NCBI GenBank assembly: GCA_016932995.1
Contig: JAFGBU010000026.1
Coordinates: 1-64,000 of the forward strand
DNA length: 64,000 nt
Source: Desulfovibrionaceae bacterium
GTDB taxonomy: Bacteria; Desulfobacterota; Desulfovibrionia; Desulfovibrionales; Desulfovibrionaceae
Direction of reading: 5' to 3'
Below the pieces are notes generated by a model that did no database searches, had not been told where the DNA came from, and saw only the letters and a program-made list of their open reading frames with translations. Shown one piece after another: positions 39,607 to 47,194 of the stretch; position 1 is the stretch's first letter, and each line of letters opens with the position of its first letter. The position numbers were made by a program, and so were the translations under genes.

Positions 39607-40635
39607 ATGGACTGGTTGTACATGCACATGCCCATCTCGGGCGTTGAGATCCTCTGGCCCGGCCTGGTGCTCATCGGCTTCTCCGTCGGCGTCATCGGCG
39701 GGTTCTTCGGAATGGGCGGGGCCTGGATGGTCACGCCGGGCCTGAACATCCTCGGTTTCCCCATGGCCTTCGCCATCGGCACCGACATCGCCCACATCGC
39801 GGGCAAATCAATGGTTTCGACCATGCGCCACTCCAAGTTCGGGAACGTGGACTACGTGCTGGGCTTCGTCATGGTGGTCGGCACCATGGTCGGCATCGAG
39901 ATCGGCGCCCAGCTGGTCATGGCCCTTGAACGCATAGGCCTGGTCGGGTCCGCAGTGCGCTGGGTCTATGTCTGCGTGCTCGCCCTGATCGCCTACATGG
40001 TCTTCAGCGACTACGCCAAGGCGGTCAAGAAGAAGAAGATGGGCGACGTGGACAAGGAAAAGGGCGCCGAGGGCATCATCTGGTACAAGACCCTGCACAA
40101 GATAGCCATCCCCCCGATGGTGAACTTCAAGGTCTCCGGCTTCCGCTGCTCCGCCTGGCTGCCCATTGTCGTCAGCCTGGTCTGCGGCATCCTGGCCGGC
40201 TTCCTGGGCATCGGCGGCGGCCTGCTGCGCATGCCCTCCCTGGTCTACCTGATCGGCTGCCCGACGCACATCGCGGTCGGCACCGACCTGTTCGAGGTCA
40301 TGATCTCCGGCCTGTACGGCGCCTTCACCTACACCTTGAAGGGCCGCATCGAGATCATCGCCGTGTTCGTCATGCTCACCGGCGCGGCCATCGGGGCCCA
40401 GATCGGAACCGTGGCCACCAAGTACTCCAAGGGCTACGGCATCCGCATCGCCTTCGGCCTGGCCGTCCTGTGCTGCATGGTCTCCATCATCCTCAAGCAG
40501 CTCAAGTACGACGCCCCGGCCGCGGTCCTCATCCTGACCGCCATCGGCCTGATCTGCGCCTACATCATGAAGATCATGTTCCAGGGCGCGGCCAAGGAGC
40601 TGAGGGACAAGAAGGCCGGAGCGGCCGCCAGCTAG
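39607..40635 (+). CDS. TauE/SafE-family anion exporter/permease
   Basis: A 342-residue membrane protein with about eight helices and the family's internal duplication: GGFFGMGGAWMVTP near residue 31 and AGFLGIGGGLLRMPSL near 200. A charged cytoplasmic loop separates the halves (KKKKMGDVDKEKGAEG, about 138-153). Family members move sulfite, sulfoacetate, taurine or other organosulfur/carboxylate anions. In a sulfate reducer a sulfur oxyanion or short organic acid is plausible, but the substrate is not determined. Gene order is small TM protein, TauE/SafE, secreted protein, small TM protein, membrane protein, receiver, dikinase-like. Confidence 0.92.
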   Translation: MDWLYMHMPISGVEILWPGLVLIGFSVGVIGGFFGMGGAWMVTPGLNILGFPMAFAIGTDIAHIAGKSMVSTMRHSKFGNVDYVLGFVMVVGTMVGIEIGAQLVMALERIGLVGSAVRWVYVCVLALIAYMVFSDYAKAVKKKKMGDVDKEKGAEGIIWYKTLHKIAIPPMVNFKVSGFRCSAWLPIVVSLVCGILAGFLGIGGGLLRMPSLVYLIGCPTHIAVGTDLFEVMISGLYGAFTYTLKGRIEIIAVFVMLTGAAIGAQIGTVATKYSKGYGIRIAFGLAVLCCMVSIILKQLKYDAPAAVLILTAIGLICAYIMKIMFQGAAKELRDKKAGAAAS

Positions 40636-40672
40636 GGGCCGAACCCAAAAGGTAACATCGGGGAGAACAGAA

Positions 40673-41017
40673 ATGAGAAAGAAAATAGCGATCAGCGTAA
40701 TCTGCACGTTCCTCCTCAGCCTTTGCCTCTGCGGCGCGGCGATCGCGGCCGAGGCCGAGGTGCTCCAGGGCAAGACCCTGGAGTTCAACAAGGAGGCCAA
40801 GACCCTGACCATCGAGGAGTATGACCTCAACTTCGACAAGGAGTTCAAGTACGGCCATCCCACGGGCATCCAGAGCACCGTGGACCTGACCAACGCCCAG
40901 GTCGGCATCGAGCCGGCGCCCGGCGACATCGTCAGGATCGCCTACTATCCCAAGGGCGATGTCAAGGACGCCATCAAGGTTCAGAACGTGACCAAGCAGA
41001 ACCTGATGAAGAAGTAG
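40673..41017 (+). CDS. Small exported beta-rich protein of unknown function
   Basis: 114 residues with a Sec signal peptide (KKIAISVICTFLLSLCLCGAAIAAEAE) and a mature domain of about 88 residues. That domain looks like a small OB/SH3-type barrel (VLQGKTLEFNKEAKTLTIEE, PAPGDIVRIAYYPKGDVKDAIKV). It follows TauE/SafE by 37 bases with GGGGAG near the start. Its periplasmic location next to a transporter suggests ligand or metal handling, but I recognise no defined family. Confidence 0.8.
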   Translation: MRKKIAISVICTFLLSLCLCGAAIAAEAEVLQGKTLEFNKEAKTLTIEEYDLNFDKEFKYGHPTGIQSTVDLTNAQVGIEPAPGDIVRIAYYPKGDVKDAIKVQNVTKQNLMKK

Positions 41018-41033
41018 AACCCCCACTCGCAGG

Positions 41034-41076
41034 TCGGGGCCCGTCCTTGCGGCCGGGCCGCAGGGGCGGGCCCCGA
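41034..41076 (+). promoter_or_regulatory. Nested stem-loop inside the TauE operon
   Basis: TCGGGGCCCG (41034-41043) pairs with CGGGCCCCGA (41067-41076), enclosing a second stem GCGGCC/GGCCGC. It fills most of the 81-base gap between the secreted protein and the next gene. It has no T tract. It may attenuate or stabilise the upstream transcript so that distal genes are expressed at a different level. Confidence 0.5.
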
Positions 41077-41098
41077 TGATCAAAACCAGGGAGCCGGA

Positions 41099-41341
41099 AT
41101 GCTTGAGAACAAGACCAATCTGAAGCAGAAGATAGTCATCGTCTGCATGGACGTCCTGCTCCTGGCCGAGCTGTGCCTGAGCATCTACCTCGGCTATCAC
41201 GACAAGGAGAACATCACCCTCATCTTTCTGCGCACCTTTGTCCCCCTGTGCCTGGCCACGGTCGTCTGCGCCCGGATATTGATCAGGCGTTTCAGCGACC
41301 TTCGGGGCCAGGAGGTGGCGCTTTCCGAAAAGAAGGGGTAA
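41099..41341 (+). CDS. Small two-helix membrane protein
   Basis: 80 residues with two predicted membrane helices (KIVIVCMDVLLLAELCLSIYLG and ITLIFLRTFVPLCLATVVCARIL) joined by a short charged loop (YHDKEN). The C-terminal tail is charged. An AGGGAG site lies just before ATG 41099. It is part of the TauE operon by position. It has no recognised family. Confidence 0.75.
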   Translation: MLENKTNLKQKIVIVCMDVLLLAELCLSIYLGYHDKENITLIFLRTFVPLCLATVVCARILIRRFSDLRGQEVALSEKKG

Positions 41342-41447
41342 CAAGCCGTCCTGCGGGCGGGGCCGCCCCTGGCCCGCTTGAGGAAAATGCGGACGCCGTG
41401 TCCGCCCGGCGCCGCCGGCGGCTTCACTCAAACCCCCTTTGCATCTT

Positions 41448-42269
41448 GTGAGAATACCGGACAAACTGCTTACCGCCCTAACCATTGCGCTCATGGCCGT
41501 GCTGGCCGTGTCGGTCTTCGACACCTGCCACGGCAAGCCGGACTCGGAGAACGTCTTTTACGGCCTGACCGGGTCCGCTGACTTCATCACCGGCAAGCTC
41601 AAGACCGGCCCGCATCTGGATTTGGGCATCGGCGAAGAGGCCGACGAGGCCATGACCGAGGAGGCCCTGGACTTCGTCTCGGACAACCCCCTGCTCAACG
41701 TCCGTTTTTTAGAGGTCAAGGGGCGTTTCTGGCGCGGCCTGCTCGAGGTCCCCAGGGACGCCAAGCCCGGCGACTACAGCTTAACGGTTTTTCTCACCGG
41801 CATGTCCTTCGCGGGCGAGCCCAGATACACGGTCAAGGTCTATAGCGACGAGAACGCCTACAAGGCCCAGTTCCGTTCCTACACGGAGCGCAGGTTCGGG
41901 TTCAGGCCGATCTGGATCGCCGTGGCGGCCCTGTTTCTTTTGGCTTACTGCCTGTATGCCTCCTACCGGCGCTCCGAACGCAGGCTTTCGGTCCTCCAGT
42001 CCGAGGGCGTGGGCCCGATCTACAAGCTGGCCAAGCCCAGGAAGGCCACCCAGTGGGAGGTCCTCTTCGGGCTGGGCGCAAGGCACGGGGTCAAGCAGGG
42101 CGACCGCCTTGTGCTTCTGGACAGGAACATGAACGTGGTCGGCGAGATCACGGCCAGCAAGGTCGAGGACGAGGCCTCCTGGGCCCTGGTCGACCTTGAT
42201 AAAAATATCCACCACAGTTACCTTGTGGCCCTGGAAAGGAAAGGGCCTTCGGACCGCGGGGAGCGATAG
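41448..42269 (+). CDS. Bitopic membrane protein with periplasmic domain and cytoplasmic SH3-like domain
   Basis: About 273 residues: TM1 (about 6-25), a periplasmic region (about 26-155) with an extended beta domain (FLEVKGRFWRGLLEVPRDAKPGDYSLTVFL), TM2 (about 156-178), and a cytoplasmic C-terminus. The last ~70 residues resemble a small beta barrel (GARHGVKQGDRLVLLDRN, MNVVGEITASKVED). No strong Shine-Dalgarno marks the start; GTG 41448 and TTG 41439 are both possible. It lies between the transporter genes and the receiver, so it could transmit an envelope signal to the receiver and dikinase-like protein. No family recognised. Confidence 0.75.
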   Translation: MRIPDKLLTALTIALMAVLAVSVFDTCHGKPDSENVFYGLTGSADFITGKLKTGPHLDLGIGEEADEAMTEEALDFVSDNPLLNVRFLEVKGRFWRGLLEVPRDAKPGDYSLTVFLTGMSFAGEPRYTVKVYSDENAYKAQFRSYTERRFGFRPIWIAVAALFLLAYCLYASYRRSERRLSVLQSEGVGPIYKLAKPRKATQWEVLFGLGARHGVKQGDRLVLLDRNMNVVGEITASKVEDEASWALVDLDKNIHHSYLVALERKGPSDRGER

Positions 42270-42419
42270 CCGCCGCCCGGCCCCCTTTGCCCGGGCCCCG
42301 GCGCGGGTCCGCCATGTCCTGAGGCCGGGATTTCGCGGCCCCGGCGCGGGCGTCTGCCGGGGCCCATAGCCTTTCTATCAACCCGCCGCCGGCGCGCGGC
42401 GTCCATAAAGGCGGCCAGC

Positions 42420-42809
42420 ATGAGCGAAATGCGAGTCCTTCTGGTTGACGACGAAGCGGAGTTCCTGGAAATCCTGACCAAGCGGCTCAAAAAGCGCAAT
42501 CTCGACGTGAGCCAGGCCTCGAGCGGACGCGAGGCCATAGCGGCCGTCCGGGAGGGGTCGTTCGACGTCGTGGTCCTGGACATGAAGATGCCGGACATGG
42601 ACGGGATCGAGGTCCTGCGCGAGATCAAGTCCCTGCGGCCCGGGGTCGAGGTGCTCATCCTCACCGGGCACGCCAACATGGAGGCGGCCGTGGAGGGCAT
42701 GGAGCTGGGCGCCTTTGACTACATGCTCAAGCCAGCGACCATCAACGAGCTGATCTTCAAGCTCGAGGACGCCTACAAGAAGAAGCAGGCCAGAGACAAC
42801 AGGGGTTGA
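42420..42809 (+). CDS. Single-domain response regulator
   Basis: A 129-residue receiver (VLLVDDEAEFLEIL; phospho-Asp in VVLDMKMPDMDG; Thr switch ILTGHANM; Lys LKPATINEL) with a basic tail KKKQARDNRG and no output domain. It precedes the second dikinase-like gene by 82 bases. It is paralogous to the receivers at 29244 and 30606. No kinase is encoded in its own operon, so it may be served by the kinases at 25545-30574. Confidence 0.92.
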   Translation: MSEMRVLLVDDEAEFLEILTKRLKKRNLDVSQASSGREAIAAVREGSFDVVVLDMKMPDMDGIEVLREIKSLRPGVEVLILTGHANMEAAVEGMELGAFDYMLKPATINELIFKLEDAYKKKQARDNRG

Positions 42810-42891
42810 GGGCCGTCTTGGCCCGCAAGCGCAACCGCGGGGGCCCGGCTCCCCACGCCCCGGCCCCGCAGACAAGGGTGACGCCAGGACC

Positions 42892-45492
42892 ATGGCCGGT
42901 TTCCTGACCGCGCTCAAGAGCCTGCTCGGCTGCGAAAAAAAGGCCGCCCTGACCGAGGCCGGGCAGGAGGCCTTGAAGCGCGCCTACAGGGATCGCTGCC
43001 AGCAGTTCAAGCTCCTTTTGGCGGCCAACAACCGCGCCCTGGAGGTCATGGCCGACATGGAGGAGGCCCTTCGCGGGGCCCGGCCCTTCGGCATGAACTA
43101 CGTCCGGGCCCAGTGCACCAGGGTGTCCTCCAACGTCTTTCAGATCGCCAAGGGCCTGAACGACATCTGCAACGGCAGGTACGAGGCCCTCTACGCCCGG
43201 TTCAAGGACATCCAGCTCAAGATCAACCCCCATGTCTCGGCCAAGCGGAGCGCCAAGTCCGGGCCCCTGGTCCTGCCCCTGAGCGAGGTGGACGCGGCCA
43301 TGGCCGGCGAGGTCGGCGGCAAGGTGGCCAACCTGGGGGAGATATGCAAACACCTCGGGCTCAGGATCCCCTCGGGCTTCGCGGTGACCGCCAGCGGGTA
43401 CCAGCGGTTCATGGACTTCAACGAGCTCCAGCCCGAGATCGACAGGCGCATCCAGGCGACCGACGCGCGCAGGCTGGACGAGGTCCACGCCCAGAGCTCG
43501 GACATCCAGCAGCTGATCATCCGCTCGGCCCTGCCCGAGGACCTGGAGCAGGCCATCGTCGAGCACTACCGGCGGCTGGAGTCCGAGGCCGGGGCCCGGG
43601 TGCGCGTGGCCATGCGCAGCAGCGCCCTGGGCGAGGACCTCTTGGACACCTCCTTTGCCGGCCAGTACCGTTCGGAGCTGAACGTGGGCGGCGGGGACCT
43701 GTTGCAGACCTACAAGGAGATAGTCGCCAGCAAGTACGGGGTCACGGCCATGACCTACCGCCTGAACAGGGGCATCCCGGACGAGGACGTGGCCATGTGC
43801 GTCGGCTGCATGGTCATGGTCGAGGCCGCGTCCGGCGGGGTGATGTACTCGCGCAACCCCATGAACATCCGCGACGACGCGGTGATCATCAACGCCATGA
43901 CCGGCCTGCCCAAGTCCATCGTGGACGGCAGCGTGAACCCGGACATCTTCGAGGTCTTACGGGCCCGGCCCATGGCCGTGCGCGGGCGCAGGATCGCGCT
44001 CAAGGACTACAAGTACGTCTGCGATCCCCAGGAGGGCGTCCGCCGGGTGGCCGTGACCGGGGACGAGGCCAACGAGTCGTCGCTGAGCGAGGAAAAGGTC
44101 CTGGAGCTGGCCGGGCTGGCCGTGCGCATAGAGGACTATTACGGCGCGCCCCAGGACATCGAGTGGGCCGTGGACGCCGGGGGCAGGGTGACCATCATCC
44201 AGGCCCGGCCGCTCAAGCAGATCGAGACTCTCGGGCCCGAGGCCCCTGCGCCGGCCGCCGGGGGGTCGGCCCTGTTGAGCGGCGGGATCACGGCCAGCCC
44301 CGGGGTGGCCGCGGGCGAGGTCTTCGTGGTCCGCAAGGACATGGACACCCTGCGCTTTCCGGACGGCGCGGTCCTTGTCGCGGCCCAGTCCCAGCCCCGC
44401 TGGGCCACGCTCCTGAACCGGGCCTCGGCCGTGGTCACGGAGATGGGCAGCGCGGTTGGGCATCTGGCCAACGTGGCCCGGGAGTTCGGCGTGCCGGCCA
44501 TCTTCGGCGCGGCCGGGGCGGTGCGGATATTGGAGGGCGCGGGCCTGGTGACCGTGGACGCCACGGGCCGGGCGGTGCACAGGGGCGAGATGCCGGAGCT
44601 CCTGGCCAGGCGCGAGAAGCCCAAGAACCTCATGGCCGGCAGCCCGGTGCACGAGGCCTTAAAGGCCGCGTCCGAGCACATCATCCCCCTGACCCTGCTC
44701 GACCCGGACTCGTCCGGCTTCAGGCCCGAGAAGTGCCGCACCTTTCACGACATCACCCGCTTCTGCCACGAGAAGTCGGTGCGCGAGATGTTCCAGATGG
44801 GCTCGAAGAACGCCTTTCTGGAGCACTCCAGCAAGCAGCTCGTCTGCGACGTGCCCATGCAGTACTGGGTCATCGACCTGGAGGACGGGTTCAAGGAGCG
44901 GGTCGAGGGCCGCACCGTGCATCTGGACAACATCGCCTCCAGGCCCATGCTCGCCATCTGGCGGGGCATGGTCGCCGCGCCCTGGTCCGGCCCGCCGCCC
45001 GTGGACGCCAGGGGCTTCATGTCCGTGCTCGCCGGGGCCGCGGCCAATCCGGACCTGGAGGCGTCCATGGGCTCGGCCTTTTCGGTGCGCAACTACTTCA
45101 TGATCTCCAAGACCTTCTGCAGCCTGCAGTCCAGGTTCGGGTTCCACTTCTCCACGGCCGAGGCCGTGGCCGGAGAGGACCCGGCCGAGAACTACATCAG
45201 CTTCCAGTTCAAGGGCGGGGCCGCGAGCCTGGACCGCAGGCTCCTGCGGGCCAGGCTGGTGGGCGGGATACTGGAGGACTTCGACTTCCGGGCCGAGATA
45301 AAGGAGGACGCGGTCTTCGCCAGGCTGGAGGGCTACCCGCGGGATTTCGTGGAGCAGCGCCTGGAGGTCCTGGGCTACCTGATAATCCACACCCGCCAGC
45401 TGGACATGGTCATGTCCGGCCCGGCGGCCGCGGCCGAGCACCGGGCCAAGATCATGGCCGATCTCGACAAATTGGGGCGCGACAAGGCCTAG
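42892..45492 (+). CDS. PEP-synthase/PPDK-like phosphotransferase with novel C-terminal domain (copy 2)
   Basis: 866 residues, paralog of 31029-33635. It has an N-terminal helical domain (1-115), an ATP-binding domain (about 125-445; VGGKVANLGEICKHLG, MRSSALGEDLLDTSFAGQYRSEL, SGGVMYSRNP) and a phosphohistidine domain with H524 in SAVGHLANVARE. A ~280-residue C-terminal domain is shared only with copy 1 here. Conserved C-terminal motifs are CxTxHD near residue 620 (CRTFHDITRFCHE), YISFQFKGGAA near 765 and VEQRLEVLGYLI. No PEP/pyruvate barrel is visible. It is last gene of the TauE operon, directly after a receiver. Confidence 0.85.
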   Translation: MAGFLTALKSLLGCEKKAALTEAGQEALKRAYRDRCQQFKLLLAANNRALEVMADMEEALRGARPFGMNYVRAQCTRVSSNVFQIAKGLNDICNGRYEALYARFKDIQLKINPHVSAKRSAKSGPLVLPLSEVDAAMAGEVGGKVANLGEICKHLGLRIPSGFAVTASGYQRFMDFNELQPEIDRRIQATDARRLDEVHAQSSDIQQLIIRSALPEDLEQAIVEHYRRLESEAGARVRVAMRSSALGEDLLDTSFAGQYRSELNVGGGDLLQTYKEIVASKYGVTAMTYRLNRGIPDEDVAMCVGCMVMVEAASGGVMYSRNPMNIRDDAVIINAMTGLPKSIVDGSVNPDIFEVLRARPMAVRGRRIALKDYKYVCDPQEGVRRVAVTGDEANESSLSEEKVLELAGLAVRIEDYYGAPQDIEWAVDAGGRVTIIQARPLKQIETLGPEAPAPAAGGSALLSGGITASPGVAAGEVFVVRKDMDTLRFPDGAVLVAAQSQPRWATLLNRASAVVTEMGSAVGHLANVAREFGVPAIFGAAGAVRILEGAGLVTVDATGRAVHRGEMPELLARREKPKNLMAGSPVHEALKAASEHIIPLTLLDPDSSGFRPEKCRTFHDITRFCHEKSVREMFQMGSKNAFLEHSSKQLVCDVPMQYWVIDLEDGFKERVEGRTVHLDNIASRPMLAIWRGMVAAPWSGPPPVDARGFMSVLAGAAANPDLEASMGSAFSVRNYFMISKTFCSLQSRFGFHFSTAEAVAGEDPAENYISFQFKGGAASLDRRLLRARLVGGILEDFDFRAEIKEDAVFARLEGYPRDFVEQRLEVLGYLIIHTRQLDMVMSGPAAAAEHRAKIMADLDKLGRDKA

Positions 45493-45500
45493 CCGGGCCT

Positions 45501-45989
45501 TCAGCGCCTGCGCCTGGGCCTCGGGCTTATGGGCGTCTTGAGCCTCGCCTTGACCCGGGCGCTCGGCGTCTGCAAGGCTTGGGCGGGCTTTTTGGGGATC
45601 AGCCTGTCCAGGGTGAACGAGTAGAGCTTGTCGCGCAGCGCGCTGTTGATCTGCGTCCAGAAGTCGCAGGTGGCGCAGATGTCCTTGCGGGGGCAGGTCT
45701 TGCCTCCCTTCCGGCAGTCCACGAGACTCACCCCGCCCTCAAGGACCATCACCAGTTCGCCCACCGTGATCCGGCTCGGGTCCCTGGCCAGCAGGTACCC
45801 GCCCTTGGCCCCGAACCTGCTCTCGATGAACCCGGCCTTTTTCAGGTCCCGGGTGAGCTTCTCCAGGTACTTGACGGGCAGCCCCTGTCGCTTGGCCACC
45901 TCCTTGATGGGCACGGGCCCGGATGCGCAGTTCTGGGCGATGTCCACGATCATTCGTAGGCCGTACCGGCTTCTGGTGGAAAGGCGCAT
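45501..45989 (-). CDS. Rrf2-family transcriptional regulator (IscR-like)
   Basis: 162 residues. It has an N-terminal winged helix-turn-helix (YGLRMIVDIAQ, PIKEVAKRQGLPVKYLEKLTRDLKKAG, RFGAKGGYLLARDP), with cysteines C92, C99, C105 and C108 in DCRKGGKTCPRKDICATC. The first three match the spacing of the [2Fe-2S] ligands of IscR, so it probably senses Fe-S status, redox state or NO. The C-terminus is basic (RPRRRR). An inverted repeat ATACC/GGTAT lies upstream at 46103-46117. No isc/suf genes are adjacent. Confidence 0.9.
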   Translation of the reverse strand: MRLSTRSRYGLRMIVDIAQNCASGPVPIKEVAKRQGLPVKYLEKLTRDLKKAGFIESRFGAKGGYLLARDPSRITVGELVMVLEGGVSLVDCRKGGKTCPRKDICATCDFWTQINSALRDKLYSFTLDRLIPKKPAQALQTPSARVKARLKTPISPRPRRRR

Positions 45990-46331
45990 CGAGGTCCTTG
46001 GCGCAGGCCTTGGTTCACCCGGCCGCGGTCCGGCCCGGGAGGTGTTGATACGGGAAACGCAGTGCCCAAGGCCCGTTCAGGGCAGCGGGGATGGTCCAAT
46101 ACATACCCAAAAGGTATAATATGCAACACGCCTTTGTTTTTGATTTTTTGTTGCGGGTTGTTCAAGGTCCGGACCAGAATGTCCGCATTGGATTGAAATC
46201 TATAGCGCGCAGATCGGCAAAGTCAAGGCCGCGCGCCCGGCGTCCCGCCCAAGGCCCGGGCGGCCTTGGCAGCAGACGAAGTCTTCAAGAACCAGGCCTG
46301 AAAGGCCGCTTTTCGGCAGGGGCCGCGGGGC
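45990..46331. other. 342-base gap between Rrf2 gene and isomerase gene
   Basis: It contains the ATACC-N5-GGTAT dyad (46103-46117) and an AT-rich patch (46110-46160) that could hold the Rrf2 promoter. The rest is GC-rich and I see no coding features. Confidence 0.55.
46103..46117. promoter_or_regulatory. Candidate Rrf2 operator
   Basis: ATACC (46103-46107) and GGTAT (46113-46117) form a short dyad with an A-rich centre, inside an AT-rich patch about 115 bases upstream of the Rrf2-family gene. Autoregulation is common in this family, so it is a reasonable operator candidate. Confidence 0.4.
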
Positions 46332-47117
46332 TCACCAGGGCCACAGGGCCCTGAGCCGGTCCAGGCTCTGGTCCAGGTCCGGCCCCACCTGGACCTCCAG
46401 GGTCACGGCCAGGGGCTCGGCAAGCCGCGAGAGCTGCTCGAACAGGGGCTTCCAGTCGATGTTGCCCCGGCCCAGGGCCAGGTGCTGGTCCTCGATCCCG
46501 AAGTTGTCGTGCAGGTGGAGCTGATTGATATGCGGGCCCAGGGCCGTGATCCAGTCCCTGGCCGGGCCCCTGCCGAACACCGCGTGGTGGCCCACGTCGA
46601 AGCAGATTCCGGCGCCGAGGCCCGAAAGGCCCCTGGCCAGGGCCAAGAGCTCGTCCGGCGTCCTTTCCCAGACGTTCTCCAGCATCAGGCGCGAGCCCAG
46701 GCCGGCCAGCTCCCGGGCGAACCAGGACCAGGTCTTTAGGCTGGCCTCAAGCCACTTGTCCCGGTAATAGTCGTGCCTGCGGTCCTCGAACCCGGCGTGG
46801 CAGACCACGGTCTTGGGCCGGATCACCCGGGCGGCCTCCAGGGTCTGGGCCAGCCGCCTTCGGGTCAATGCGCGCACCCCGGGGTCGGACGAGCCGGCCG
46901 AGAGGTCCACGAACGGGGCGTGGAAGGTGGCCGTGAGCCCGGCCTCGGCCAGGTCCTGGGCGGTCTTTTGGTAGGCCGCGGGCCCGAAGCGCTCCAGGAT
47001 GCCGGCGCTGAAGCATATCTCCGGGTTCAGCCCGGCCCCTGTGAAGGCCTCCAGGTCCTGCTCGTAGAGCTGGTGGAAGTAGGTCTTGACCTGGATCTTG
47101 CGTTTCAGTTCCTGCAT
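46332..47117 (-). CDS. Sugar-phosphate isomerase/epimerase-like TIM-barrel protein
   Basis: 261 residues of the xylose-isomerase-like/AP-endonuclease-2 superfamily. Typical metal-site segments are TFHAPFVDLS (about residue 65), VCHAGFED (about 107), LMLENVWER (about 143, metal-binding Glu), ICFDVGHHAVFG (about 172) and NQLHLHDNFG (about 200). They supply the usual Glu/Asp/His ligands. I chose ATG 47117; TTG 47126 is an in-frame alternative and neither has a strong ribosome site. The substrate is unknown; relatives isomerise ketoses or act on inositol derivatives. Confidence 0.82.
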   Translation of the reverse strand: MQELKRKIQVKTYFHQLYEQDLEAFTGAGLNPEICFSAGILERFGPAAYQKTAQDLAEAGLTATFHAPFVDLSAGSSDPGVRALTRRRLAQTLEAARVIRPKTVVCHAGFEDRRHDYYRDKWLEASLKTWSWFARELAGLGSRLMLENVWERTPDELLALARGLSGLGAGICFDVGHHAVFGRGPARDWITALGPHINQLHLHDNFGIEDQHLALGRGNIDWKPLFEQLSRLAEPLAVTLEVQVGPDLDQSLDRLRALWPW

Positions 47118-47194
47118 GGCGGCCAACCTGGGCTGCTACCCGCTTTGGGGTCCGGGTTCAAGGTCCATGACCGGCCGGGCCAGAGGCCTTTCGC

